Positions 55,228-62,882 of a stretch of 64,000 nt of DNA are shown here, in pieces. Position numbers and translations under genes: made by a program. This stretch comes from Methanolapillus africanus. GTDB taxonomy: Archaea > Halobacteriota > Methanosarcinia > Methanosarcinales > Methanosarcinaceae. Where the stretch lies: positions 62,001 through 126,000 of the forward strand of contig NZ_JAWDKD010000018.1 of assembly GCF_032714475.1 (NCBI RefSeq). Direction: 5' to 3'. The notes below the pieces were generated by a model. It did no database searches. It saw nothing but the letters and a program-made list of their open reading frames with translations, and was not told where the DNA came from. How positions within the stretch are numbered: position 1 is the first letter of the stretch; each line of letters opens with the position of its first letter.

Positions 55228-56076
55228 TTAGATTAAATCTCTCGGCTGCTTTTGTTCCGGAAGATATGGGAGCGGCATCGTGTTAACCAGCAGCGGACTT
55301 TTCACAAATTTGGCGCGTTCCAGCAACAAGGCCCGTCCTTCCTGCGTCATCGCAATCAGCGGCACCGCTGTGCCGACTTGAAGCAGCGGCTGAATGCTGC
55401 GCAAATGTTTGGAGGCGCACAAAGTTGCAATATCGGCCAGCTTTGCAATCTTTTCAGATTCAGCGCATGACAGACCGGTGGTGTGAACGGCAATAATCAT
55501 AAAATAGACGTTATATTCATCCTGCATCGCCCGGACTTTGGCGGCTGTTTCGGCGTCCGCCACCGTCACGGCGATTCTTTTAAAGCCGAGCTCGGCCGCT
55601 TTTTTGGCGCCGAGAACCGGATCAATCACGGCGGTTTTTTCATCTAAAACAATACCGTCCCGGTCTTTGATTTTTTGAATCGTTTCCGGAATCGGTTCGG
55701 TGTAAACGAGTCCCGACATCCGGGCGCCCATGCCCTGAACCAATGACGGATTTTTTGTAATAACAGTTCCTGCGCCGTCGCAAACGCTGACGGACGCGTC
55801 AATAATGCCGTTTTCGAGTCCGGACATCATGGTTTCAGACGCGCCGAAACCGACGAAATCGTCAAAACCGTCGAGCTGGCGGTCAGGCGTAAAAAGACCG
55901 AACGTTTCAATCCGGAATTCCATATTTTTTTTCACTTCGGCCGGACTGATTTCCTTAATGCCGCGCATTTTGTCAAAGAGAGGACACCAGACGACTTCCG
56001 GTTCCGACACTTCGACAACAAGACCATTTTCAACGACGACGCGTGATTTTCCGACCATTTCCATAACGTGACGCAT
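55228..56076 (-). CDS. Methanogenesis marker protein 8 (DUF2099)
   Basis: This is a 282-residue protein of a family restricted to methanogens. Diagnostic stretches: EVVWCPLFDKMRGIKEI, SVCDGAGTVITKNPSLVQGM, AVIDPVLGAKKAAELGFKRI and CASKHLRSIQPLLQVG. Its exact role is not settled; it is thought to be associated with methyl-coenzyme M reductase function. GGTGA 5 bp before ATG 56076 supports the start. Confidence 0.92.
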   Translation of the reverse strand: MRHVMEMVGKSRVVVENGLVVEVSEPEVVWCPLFDKMRGIKEISPAEVKKNMEFRIETFGLFTPDRQLDGFDDFVGFGASETMMSGLENGIIDASVSVCDGAGTVITKNPSLVQGMGARMSGLVYTEPIPETIQKIKDRDGIVLDEKTAVIDPVLGAKKAAELGFKRIAVTVADAETAAKVRAMQDEYNVYFMIIAVHTTGLSCAESEKIAKLADIATLCASKHLRSIQPLLQVGTAVPLIAMTQEGRALLLERAKFVKSPLLVNTMPLPYLPEQKQPRDLI

Positions 56077-56186
56077 AAATTCACCAAAACAACATAGGCT
56101 TTCGGTTATAAAAACCTCACGTCAAAAATAAAAAAACTAATTAAGTTGTCTTTTTGTCAATATTTCTTTCGTTTTCGATAGGAATG

Positions 56187-56196
56187 GCTATATACA
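56187..56196 (+). promoter_or_regulatory. TATA-like box before dapL
   Basis: GCTATATACA, about 95 bp upstream of the dapL start. Confidence 0.4.
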
Positions 56197-56288
56197 AATA
56201 TTCAATTGAATGATTGTTTTATATTTTAATTTAAATTCAACAACAAATTTTATACCCAATGATGAATTTCTAAAAAAAGAGTGATAAA

Positions 56289-57455
56289 ATGAATTATTCC
56301 GAACGCATTCTGACTTTACCGCCGTATCTTTTCGCTTCGATCGACGAATCCAAGAAAGCCATGATTGACAAAGGTGTCGACGTGATCGACTTGGGCGTCG
56401 GCGACCCGGACCGCCCGACACCGTCCCACATTGTCGAATCCATGGTGGACGCCGTTCGCGATCCGAAAAACCACCAGTATCCGTCCTACGTCGGCCTCAT
56501 GGAATTCCGCGTCGCTGTGGCGGACTGGATGAAAAAGACCCGAAACGTGACGGTGGACCCGAAAACGCAAGTCTTAACGCTTCTCGGTTCCAAGGAAGGC
56601 GTCGCTCACGTGCCGTTTGCGTTCATCAATCCGGGAGACGTCGTCCTCTGTCCGAACCCGGGCTATCCGGTTTACACCATCGGCACAAAATTCGCCTGCG
56701 GCGTGCCTTATGAAATGCCGCTTCTGGCCAAAAACAACTTTTTGCCGGACTACGATGCGATTCCGAAAGACGTTCTGAAAAAGGCCAAACTTTTGTTTAT
56801 CAACTACCCGAACAATCCGACCGGCGCCGTTGCGGACAAAGCGTTCTTTGAAAAGACCGTGAAGTTTGCCAAGGAAAATGATTTAATTGTGGTGCACGAC
56901 AACGCTTATTCGGAAATGGTGTACGACGACTACAAATCGCCGAGCTTCTTTGAAATTCCGGGCGCCATGGACGTCGGCATTGAATTTTATTCGATGTCCA
57001 AGACCTACAACATGACCGGCTGGCGCCTCGGCTTTGCCGTCGGCAACAAAGATCTGATCGCTGCGTTCGGAAAAGTCAAATCCAATATTGACTCGGGCGC
57101 TTTTGACGCGATTCAGCGCGCCGGCATCACCGCTTTGACGTCGTCGCAGCAATGCGTCGCCGAGATGAACGCCGTTTACACGCAGCGCCGCAACGTGCTC
57201 ATCGACGGCCTTAAATCCATCGGCCTTGACGTGAAGCCGCAAAAAGCCACGTTCTATGTGTGGGCGCCGGTGCCGGAAGGTTACGACTCCATGGGCTTTG
57301 CAAAACTCTTGTTGGAAGAAGCCGGCATTGTCGTAACGCCGGGCGTCGGTTTCGGAAAGAGCGGCGAAGGATTCGTCCGGTTCGCGCTCACCAAAGAAGT
57401 CACCCGCATTAATGAAGCGGTCGAACGCATGAAGAAAATCAAATCCAAGATTTAA
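56289..57455 (+). CDS. dapL: LL-diaminopimelate aminotransferase
   Basis: DapL forms LL-diaminopimelate from tetrahydrodipicolinate for lysine synthesis. The 388-residue protein begins SERILTLPPYLFASIDESKK, with DLGVGDPDRPTP, NYPNNPTGAVA, the PLP lysine in SMSKTYNMTGWRLGF, and C-terminal FVRFALTKE. It resembles the archaeal DapL2 group; other aromatic/branched-chain roles cannot be excluded. Expressed from its own promoter. Confidence 0.9.
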   Translation: MNYSERILTLPPYLFASIDESKKAMIDKGVDVIDLGVGDPDRPTPSHIVESMVDAVRDPKNHQYPSYVGLMEFRVAVADWMKKTRNVTVDPKTQVLTLLGSKEGVAHVPFAFINPGDVVLCPNPGYPVYTIGTKFACGVPYEMPLLAKNNFLPDYDAIPKDVLKKAKLLFINYPNNPTGAVADKAFFEKTVKFAKENDLIVVHDNAYSEMVYDDYKSPSFFEIPGAMDVGIEFYSMSKTYNMTGWRLGFAVGNKDLIAAFGKVKSNIDSGAFDAIQRAGITALTSSQQCVAEMNAVYTQRRNVLIDGLKSIGLDVKPQKATFYVWAPVPEGYDSMGFAKLLLEEAGIVVTPGVGFGKSGEGFVRFALTKEVTRINEAVERMKKIKSKI

Positions 57456-57585
57456 CGGATTTAAATTTATTTCATAAATTAACAAATGAGATCTCGAATG
57501 AGAGATGAAATAAAAGTCTTTCATTCTTGTTTTTAATTATTTTTTGTTCTTCTCATTCTTTTTTGGCATTTTGTTTGGTGATATT

Positions 57586-58311
57586 TTGATTAAAACGCAT
57601 TTTGAAATTAAGGAAACCATCGTCACGATTCTGACCGATTCCGAATATTTGATTGAAATCGCCAAACAGGAACTGGCCGCTCACCGCACCGTTGTTGAGA
57701 ATTACATCGCCCAAAATCCTTTCTTTGAAGTCACGCTTGAATCTTACGAACCGGATCCGTCGACGCACCCGCTGATCCGCCGGATGATTGAAACGGCGAA
57801 CACTTTTGACATCGGCCCGATGAGCACGGTCGCCGGCGTGATTGCCGAATCCGCTGTTCAAAAGATGAAAGAAGCCGGCGCCACCGTTGCCGTCATCGAT
57901 AACGGCGGCGATATCGCGCTGTACAACAACAGCGCAAAACCGCTTGTCATTGGCATTTACGCCGGAAAATCAAAGGTCCGAAACTTAGGGTTTTCCATTG
58001 ACCCGTCTCCGGAAATTCTCGGCATTTGCACGTCTTCGGGAACGGTCGGCCACTCCATCAGTTTCGGCATTTCCGACGCCGCCATCATTTTCTCCAAAAA
58101 CGTCGCGTTGGCGGACGCTGCGGCCACGGCACTTGGAAACGCGCTCAAAGAGAAAGGGGCTGAAAATATCGAAAAAGCATTGTCGGTCATCAAAGTTCCC
58201 GGCATCGACGGCGCCGTTTTGATTGAAGGAAACGACATCGGCATCTGGGGAAAAGTGCCGACAATCGTGAAAGCGAACGTGGCATACGATTTGATTACGA
58301 AAGGCGAATAA
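57586..58311 (+). CDS. UPF0280 family protein (ApbE-like)
   Basis: This is about 241 residues from TTG 57586 (giving MIKTHFEIKETI), with ggtga upstream; the frame is open from 57544. The family is related to ApbE flavin transferase and common in methanogens. Conserved blocks: STVAGVIAESAVQKMKEAGA, VIDNGGDIALYNN, LGICTSSGTVGHSISFG and DAAATALGNAL. The function is not established; flavin or redox-cofactor handling is inferred. Confidence 0.87.
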   Translation: MIKTHFEIKETIVTILTDSEYLIEIAKQELAAHRTVVENYIAQNPFFEVTLESYEPDPSTHPLIRRMIETANTFDIGPMSTVAGVIAESAVQKMKEAGATVAVIDNGGDIALYNNSAKPLVIGIYAGKSKVRNLGFSIDPSPEILGICTSSGTVGHSISFGISDAAIIFSKNVALADAAATALGNALKEKGAENIEKALSVIKVPGIDGAVLIEGNDIGIWGKVPTIVKANVAYDLITKGE

Positions 58312-58352
58312 ACCGGAGTTTGGTTTTGGCTTGCGTTTCATGAAAAGTGATT

Positions 58353-58367
58353 GCGATTACGCGCGCG
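58353..58367 (-). repeat. GCGCGCGTTAY motif, copy 14
   Basis: Plus strand GCGATTACGCGCGCG. It is downstream of the UPF0280 gene but in the opposite orientation to that gene, an exception. Confidence 0.6.
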
Positions 58368-58495
58368 GGCGGGAACGGCGCAAAATCCGGAGATGTTTTT
58401 TTCTTTTTCTCAAAAACCGGAATTGGTTTTCTTTTGATTTTAATTTGGTTTCGCATCCGGTCTCTGTTTTCAGTTCCTTTATCCGGAATGTGCCC

Positions 58496-58728
58496 CTCAA
58501 TCCTTGTCATTGGCGCAGCCAATGACAAGGATTGAGATTATCCCCAAAGATAGAAATTGGAATCAACTGACAGTAATTGTACAGTATTCAGATTGCAGCA
58601 GCGGTACAGTATTCAAATTGTGGAAACAGTACAGTATTCAGATTGCAGCAGCTGTACAGTATTCAGATTGCAGCAGCTGACAGTATTCAAATTGCGGAAA
58701 CTGTACGGAATCAGAATGTATGAACAGT
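58496..58728. repeat. Locus I: perfect 41-bp palindrome plus 25-bp tandem repeats
   Basis: 58496-58536 is a perfect hairpin with 19-bp arms (CTCAATCCTTGTCATTGGC) and loop GCA. After 44 bp come six 24-25-bp units (58581-58728), four close to ACAGTATTCAGATTGCAGCA and two of a sister type ACAGTATTCAAATTG. The units share the CAGATTGCA core of the elements at other loci, but there is no TCAAGCAAACC terminus. Confidence 0.8.
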
Positions 58729-58964
58729 ACTGTTCCAAAAAAGTGTGACATATCAGTGTAATTTGCCGCATTAAAATCGAAAAACTTAAAACACATAACT
58801 GAGAAACAAAAGATCAAATAAAACAGTCAAAATGAACCCTTAGTTTTTTATGTTTTCAAAACTTTAATCATTTGTCTTTTTATTATTTTTATTAAATATT
58901 TTGAATGTTGAAATTTTTAGATATCCCGTTCCATTTTAACAGATATCAAGTTGGTGAGATTTTG

Positions 58965-59945
58965 GTGCTTGAAAATTTATTGAATTCGTTATATACTGTC
59001 TTTTCAAATGTGATCGAGACGATTTACGATAACATCGGAACCGTCATTTACATATTGGTTCTTCTGCTGGCGACGACGGTCATCGCCCGTTTTGTGAATA
59101 AACGTTTTATCAATTATTCCAAACGCGTCGAGAAAAACATGAAAATGGACATCACCCGTTTTACGATGCTCCGCCACGTCACAATCGGCTGCATTTATTT
59201 GGCCGGCATCATTTTGATTCTTTACACCATCCCGTCCCTGCGTTCCCTGTCGTCCACCTTGCTGCTCAGCGCCGGCGTGATTGGTATTGTCATCGGTATC
59301 GCCGCCCAGGACACGTTCGGCAACATTATTTCAGGCATTGCGCTGACATTCTTCCAGCCGCTGCGCGTCGGCGATTTGGTGACGACGGACAACGTTTACG
59401 GTGAAGTGACCGACGTCAACCTCCGGCAAACAACGATCAAAACGCCCGACAACCGCCTTGTCATCATCCCCAACTCGGTTTTGAACAAAGCGACCGTCAC
59501 CAACTGGACGCTCAACGACCGAAGCGTCCGCTGGCCTGTGACAGTTCAGATTTCATACGAATCCGACGTTGATCTCGCCCGGAAAATTATGATGGAAGAA
59601 GCCCGGAAAAACAAATATGTGATGTCGTCGGAACTTGTTTACCGCATGCATCCGGAAGTTTCCGAAGACGTCCGCGTTCGAATGACGACGCTGGACAGTT
59701 CCGGCATCAACATGTCCTTAGACTTTTGGGTCGCCGACCGCGACGACGCCTATTCCGCCGAATGCGCGATTCGGGAAGGCATCAAGAAGCGCTTTGACAC
59801 CGAACCAAGCGTGACAATCCCGTACCCGCACATGATGATCATCGAAGACGATACGGAGTGCATGCGCCGGTTTAAGAAGCCGGAGAAAACAAATGACAAT
59901 GCAAATAATAACAGTGAACCGGAAAAAGAAAAAGTTAAAAATTGA
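58965..59945 (+). CDS. Small-conductance mechanosensitive channel (MscS family)
   Basis: This is about 326 residues from GTG 58965, which has ggtga 7 bp upstream; ATG 58905 is the longer option. Three N-terminal membrane helices lead to the pore helix (LLLSAGVIGIVIGIAAQDTF, GNIISGIALTFFQPLRVGDLV). The beta domain follows (GEVTDVNLRQTTIKTPDNRL, IIPNSVLNKATVTNW). The C-terminus is charged. The channel releases solutes under hypo-osmotic shock. Confidence 0.9.
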   Translation: MLENLLNSLYTVFSNVIETIYDNIGTVIYILVLLLATTVIARFVNKRFINYSKRVEKNMKMDITRFTMLRHVTIGCIYLAGIILILYTIPSLRSLSSTLLLSAGVIGIVIGIAAQDTFGNIISGIALTFFQPLRVGDLVTTDNVYGEVTDVNLRQTTIKTPDNRLVIIPNSVLNKATVTNWTLNDRSVRWPVTVQISYESDVDLARKIMMEEARKNKYVMSSELVYRMHPEVSEDVRVRMTTLDSSGINMSLDFWVADRDDAYSAECAIREGIKKRFDTEPSVTIPYPHMMIIEDDTECMRRFKKPEKTNDNANNNSEPEKEKVKN

Positions 59946-60045
59946 GGATTGTAAAAATTGAGGATTGAATTCAATTCTCAATTTCATTTCAATTTTTTCT
60001 TTCGTTTTTTTCTTTTTGTATTTTTCGTTTTTTTTGGCGGGACCT

Positions 60046-60062
60046 GCGCGCGCATTATGGCA
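60046..60062 (+). repeat. GCGCGCGTTAY motif, copy 15 (variant)
   Basis: Reads GCGCGCGCATTATGGCA, after T-tracts and TGGCGGGACCT, 100 bp after the MscS gene and in its direction. An AAAAACGAGGACCATTTTT dyad follows. Confidence 0.7.
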
Positions 60063-60188
60063 CAGGCATTATGATTCGTCAAAAACGAGGACCATTTTTA
60101 AAAAATTATTTGAATCATTTATTCTATATTTTAATTTTGAATAGAATTTACATAATGTTGGTTTTTCAGTGATAATCGGTATATTTAA

Positions 60189-60201
60189 ACTTTATATACT
60201 A
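60189..60201 (+). promoter_or_regulatory. TATA box before the CoA-ligase gene
   Basis: ACTTTATATACTA, about 100 bp before ATG 60299. Confidence 0.5.
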
Positions 60202-60298
60202 TGACACGTATTAACATAGCATGCTTAGCCTGTAAAATAGAGTTTAATTGAATCGGCGACGCAGAAAAAATTAATTTCGTACAAGAAGGACATATTTC

Positions 60299-61600
60299 AT
60301 GACATACTGGGATGCACATATTGAAACAATGAATCGGAAGGAGATGAACGAGCTTCAACTCAAACGGCTTCAAAAGTCCGCGAAAACGGTCTATCAAAAT
60401 GTTCCGTTCTATCGGAGAAGATTTGACGAGCTCGGCGTTAAGCCGGAAGACATCAAAACTCTCGCCGACATTTCAAAATTACCGCAAACCACCAAATACG
60501 ACTTCACGGACAATTACCCGTACGGTCTTTTCGCGGCGCCGATGGAAGACATTATTCGGATTCACTCGTCCTCGGGCACGTCCGGAAAACCCAAAGTCGT
60601 CGGCTACACCAAGAATGATATTGACATTTGGGCGGACCTTCTCGCCCGAAACTTCACCATGGTCGGCATCAACAAGCACGACATTTTCCAAAACTCGGTC
60701 AACTACGGTCTTTTCACCGGCGGCCTCGGCATTCACAACGGTATTGAGCGCGTGGGCGCGACCGCCGTTCCGGCCGGCACCGGCAATACGCTCCGCCAGC
60801 TGGAAATGATGATCGACTTTGGCGTCACCGCCATTCACTGCACACCGTCTTACGCACTCTATTTGGCGGAAACGGCCGTTGAAAATGATTTGGTTGACAA
60901 ACTCAAACTCAAAACCGGCTGTCTCGGCGCGGAAGCGTGGTCGGACAACATGCGCAAAAGCATTGAAGAAATGCTCAACATCAAAGCGTACGACTCTTAC
61001 GGCCTTTCCGAAATGTTCGGCCCCGGCATCGCTTTTGAATGCCCCGAGCAAAACGGCATGCACATTTGGGATGACCACTTCTTCGTGGAAGTTTTGGACA
61101 AAAACGGCGAACAAGTTTCCGAAGGCGAAAAAGGCGAATTGGTGCTGACGTCGCTCACCAAAGAAGGACTCATCAGCATCCGGTACCGGACCGGCGACAT
61201 CACGCGCCTGTTGGAACCGGAATGTTCCTGCGGACGCTGTTCCACCCGGATTTCCCGGCTGATCGGACGCGCCGACGACATGATTACCGTTCGCGGCATC
61301 AACGTTTACCCGACGCAGATTCAAGATGTGATTTCCAAAATTCCGGAAGTGACGAATCAATTCCAAATCATTCTCACCCGCAACAACAAGCGGCTGGATG
61401 AAATGACCGTTCAGGTCGAACTGCAAAAAGACGCGTTCACGGACGATTTGCTCAAATTGGACCGGATTCAAAAGAACGTGGTGGCGCAGCTCATGAATGT
61501 GCTGAACGTCAGAACCACCGTCGAGCTGCTGGAATTCGGCAGCATTGAAAGAACAGGCGGCAAATCCAAGAGAATTATCGATAAAAGAGAAGCCATTTAA
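60299..61600 (+). CDS. Phenylacetate-CoA ligase family enzyme
   Basis: This is a 433-residue acyl/aryl-CoA synthetase of the PaaK type. The ANL motifs are HSSSGTSGKPKVVGYT (P-loop), YDSYGLSEMFGPGIAFEC and YRTGDITRLL, with the C-terminal MITVRGINVYPTQI region. In methanogens such ligases often work with indolepyruvate oxidoreductase in aryl-acid use for amino acid synthesis; that is inference here. The ribosome-binding site is aagga. A short AAGCC/GGCTT hairpin straddles the stop. Confidence 0.9.
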   Translation: MTYWDAHIETMNRKEMNELQLKRLQKSAKTVYQNVPFYRRRFDELGVKPEDIKTLADISKLPQTTKYDFTDNYPYGLFAAPMEDIIRIHSSSGTSGKPKVVGYTKNDIDIWADLLARNFTMVGINKHDIFQNSVNYGLFTGGLGIHNGIERVGATAVPAGTGNTLRQLEMMIDFGVTAIHCTPSYALYLAETAVENDLVDKLKLKTGCLGAEAWSDNMRKSIEEMLNIKAYDSYGLSEMFGPGIAFECPEQNGMHIWDDHFFVEVLDKNGEQVSEGEKGELVLTSLTKEGLISIRYRTGDITRLLEPECSCGRCSTRISRLIGRADDMITVRGINVYPTQIQDVISKIPEVTNQFQIILTRNNKRLDEMTVQVELQKDAFTDDLLKLDRIQKNVVAQLMNVLNVRTTVELLEFGSIERTGGKSKRIIDKREAI

Positions 61601-61675
61601 CGGCTTTTTCTTTTTCTCTTCTTTTTTGTTTTAATTAATTTAAAATTCTTTTTTTTGTTTTTTTGGCGGGCGGCG

Positions 61676-61692
61676 GCGCGCGCGTTATCGCG
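61676..61692 (+). repeat. GCGCGCGTTAY motif, copy 16
   Basis: Reads GCGCGCGCGTTATCGCG after a T-tract and GGCGGGCGGCG, followed by ACACC. It lies 75 bp after the CoA-ligase gene. Confidence 0.8.
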
Positions 61693-61745
61693 ACACCTTC
61701 TTATGATTTAAGAAAAGAGAAGATTTAATTAAATATGAAACAGAA

Positions 61746-61764
61746 GAAAAGGAGGATCCTTTTC
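61746..61764. terminator. Hairpin in the convergent CoA-ligase/DsrE gap
   Basis: 8-bp stem GAAAAGGA / TCCTTTTC with loop GGA; symmetric enough to serve both strands. Confidence 0.5.
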
Positions 61765-61791
61765 TTTAAATTATTTTCAAAAACAGATACA

Positions 61792-62157
61792 TCAGACATA
61801 CATAATCAATTGCCCTTCTTCCGTGTATTGAAGAAGCAGGTCGGTCAGTTCTTTTGTGGTAATAATTTCGGTGCCCGGAATCATTTCTTCTTTTTCCATG
61901 CCGATAATGGACGCCGCCAGTTCGCAGCATTTGATGCTGACGCCCAAATCCAAGCATTCCTGAACTTTCGCGTCATAGTTTTGCGTGCCGACTTTGTTTT
62001 TCTTCATCAGAATGGCACCCATCGGCCCCCAGGCGAGAATCGTTGTTTCTAGGCCCCTCTTCCTGTAACAACGCGCAAACCGAAGAGCGTGCTGCGGCGC
62101 AGTGCTCTCATAAACCATGTCGTTGAGTAATAACAAAACTTTTGTGACTTTAGCCAT
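61792..62157 (-). CDS. DsrE-family small protein
   Basis: This is a 121-residue protein of the DsrE/TusD fold, linked with sulfur transfer or handling. It begins KVTKVLLLLNDMVYE, has ILAWGPMGAILMKKNKVG, and has two adjacent cysteines in SIKCCELAASIIGM where family members often carry the active Cys. Which sulfur pathway it serves is not shown by its neighbours. Confidence 0.8.
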   Translation of the reverse strand: MAKVTKVLLLLNDMVYESTAPQHALRFARCYRKRGLETTILAWGPMGAILMKKNKVGTQNYDAKVQECLDLGVSIKCCELAASIIGMEKEEMIPGTEIITTKELTDLLLQYTEEGQLIMYV

Positions 62158-62355
62158 AATTTTTAAAACCTCAAATAATCCGCTTAATGATTATTCATTG
62201 AAAACGAAACAGAGTTTAGAAGGGATATACTTAAAGGTATCCCTTAAATTTCGGAAAAAAATGACAAATAAAAAGGACGCAATGACAGATTCCCGATTTT
62301 ATTTTATAATTCTTTGAAAAAATATCCCCTCTTTTTACAAATTGTATAAAATGTG

Positions 62356-62372
62356 CTGCCGTAGCGCGCGCG
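62356..62372 (-). repeat. GCGCGCGTTAY motif, copy 17 (variant)
   Basis: Plus strand CTGCCGTAGCGCGCGCG, preceded by ATGTG. It lies upstream of the DsrE gene and left of element J; it is further from a 3' end than most copies. Confidence 0.65.
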
Positions 62373-62422
62373 TGGCCGGCAGCGTCAGCCGTAATCTGCG
62401 TGTGGAAACTGTTTCCGATGTG

Positions 62423-62709
62423 AACCCGCAAGTTCAGAACACCGAAGGCCGAAGGCGTGAGGTGGGCTGAACTTGGCGGATTGCTCTAAAAGTAAGATAC
62501 AATGAGCAAATAAATTGGTACATACTTTTACAGTCAATTAGCACCTGTTTGCTGCACAGATTGCACCTATTGTTAGCTATTCTGAATACACCTTATTGTT
62601 TACAAAACTGAGTTGCACCTACCGTTTGCAGTTCAGATTGTATCTACTGAGTGGTATCCGTAAAATACAAACGCTATCGCGTTTGATTTTACGGGATGGC
62701 TTGCTTGAC
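62423..62709. repeat. Palindromic modular element, locus J
   Basis: Type 2 hairpin (about 62424-62482), four TTGCACC-type units, and a type 1 right end with stem TAAAATACAAACGC-TATC-GCGTTTGATTTTA ending CGGGATGGCTTGCTTGA. It matches the first 287 bp of locus D in order and sequence with scattered substitutions. Confidence 0.82.
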
Positions 62710-62756
62710 ATCGTCGAAAAACACCCCCTGTTTTTTCAAAAGTCAAACAAAATGAG

Positions 62757-62772
62757 TGCCGTAACGCGCGCG
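62757..62772 (-). repeat. GCGCGCGTTAY motif, copy 18
   Basis: Plus strand TGCCGTAACGCGCGCG, preceded by AATGAG. It is linked to element J by AAAAACACCCCCTGTTTTTT, in the 3' flank of the minus-strand valS and in its direction. Confidence 0.8.
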
Positions 62773-62850
62773 TACGCTGCCGCCCAAAAAAAGAAAACAG
62801 AAAACAAAACCGGAAAAATAAAAAGAAAAACAGTAATTTAAAAGAAAAAG

Positions 62851-62873
62851 TTGAATCCGAAAATCGGATTCAA
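62851..62873 (-). terminator. Hairpin terminator of valS
   Basis: Perfect 10-bp stem TTGAATCCGA / TCGGATTCAA with loop AAA, 10 bp after the valS stop; T-rich on the minus strand after it. Confidence 0.7.
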
Positions 62874-62882
62874 TCATCTGTT

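Noticed and set aside
58557..58748. Open frame across the 25-bp tandem repeats
   Set aside because: The frame is a by-product of the repeat; the 24-bp unit breaks the periodicity and no start signal exists.
60479..61471. 330-codon open frame opposite the CoA ligase
   Set aside because: Antisense shadow; the plus-strand gene has all ligase motifs.
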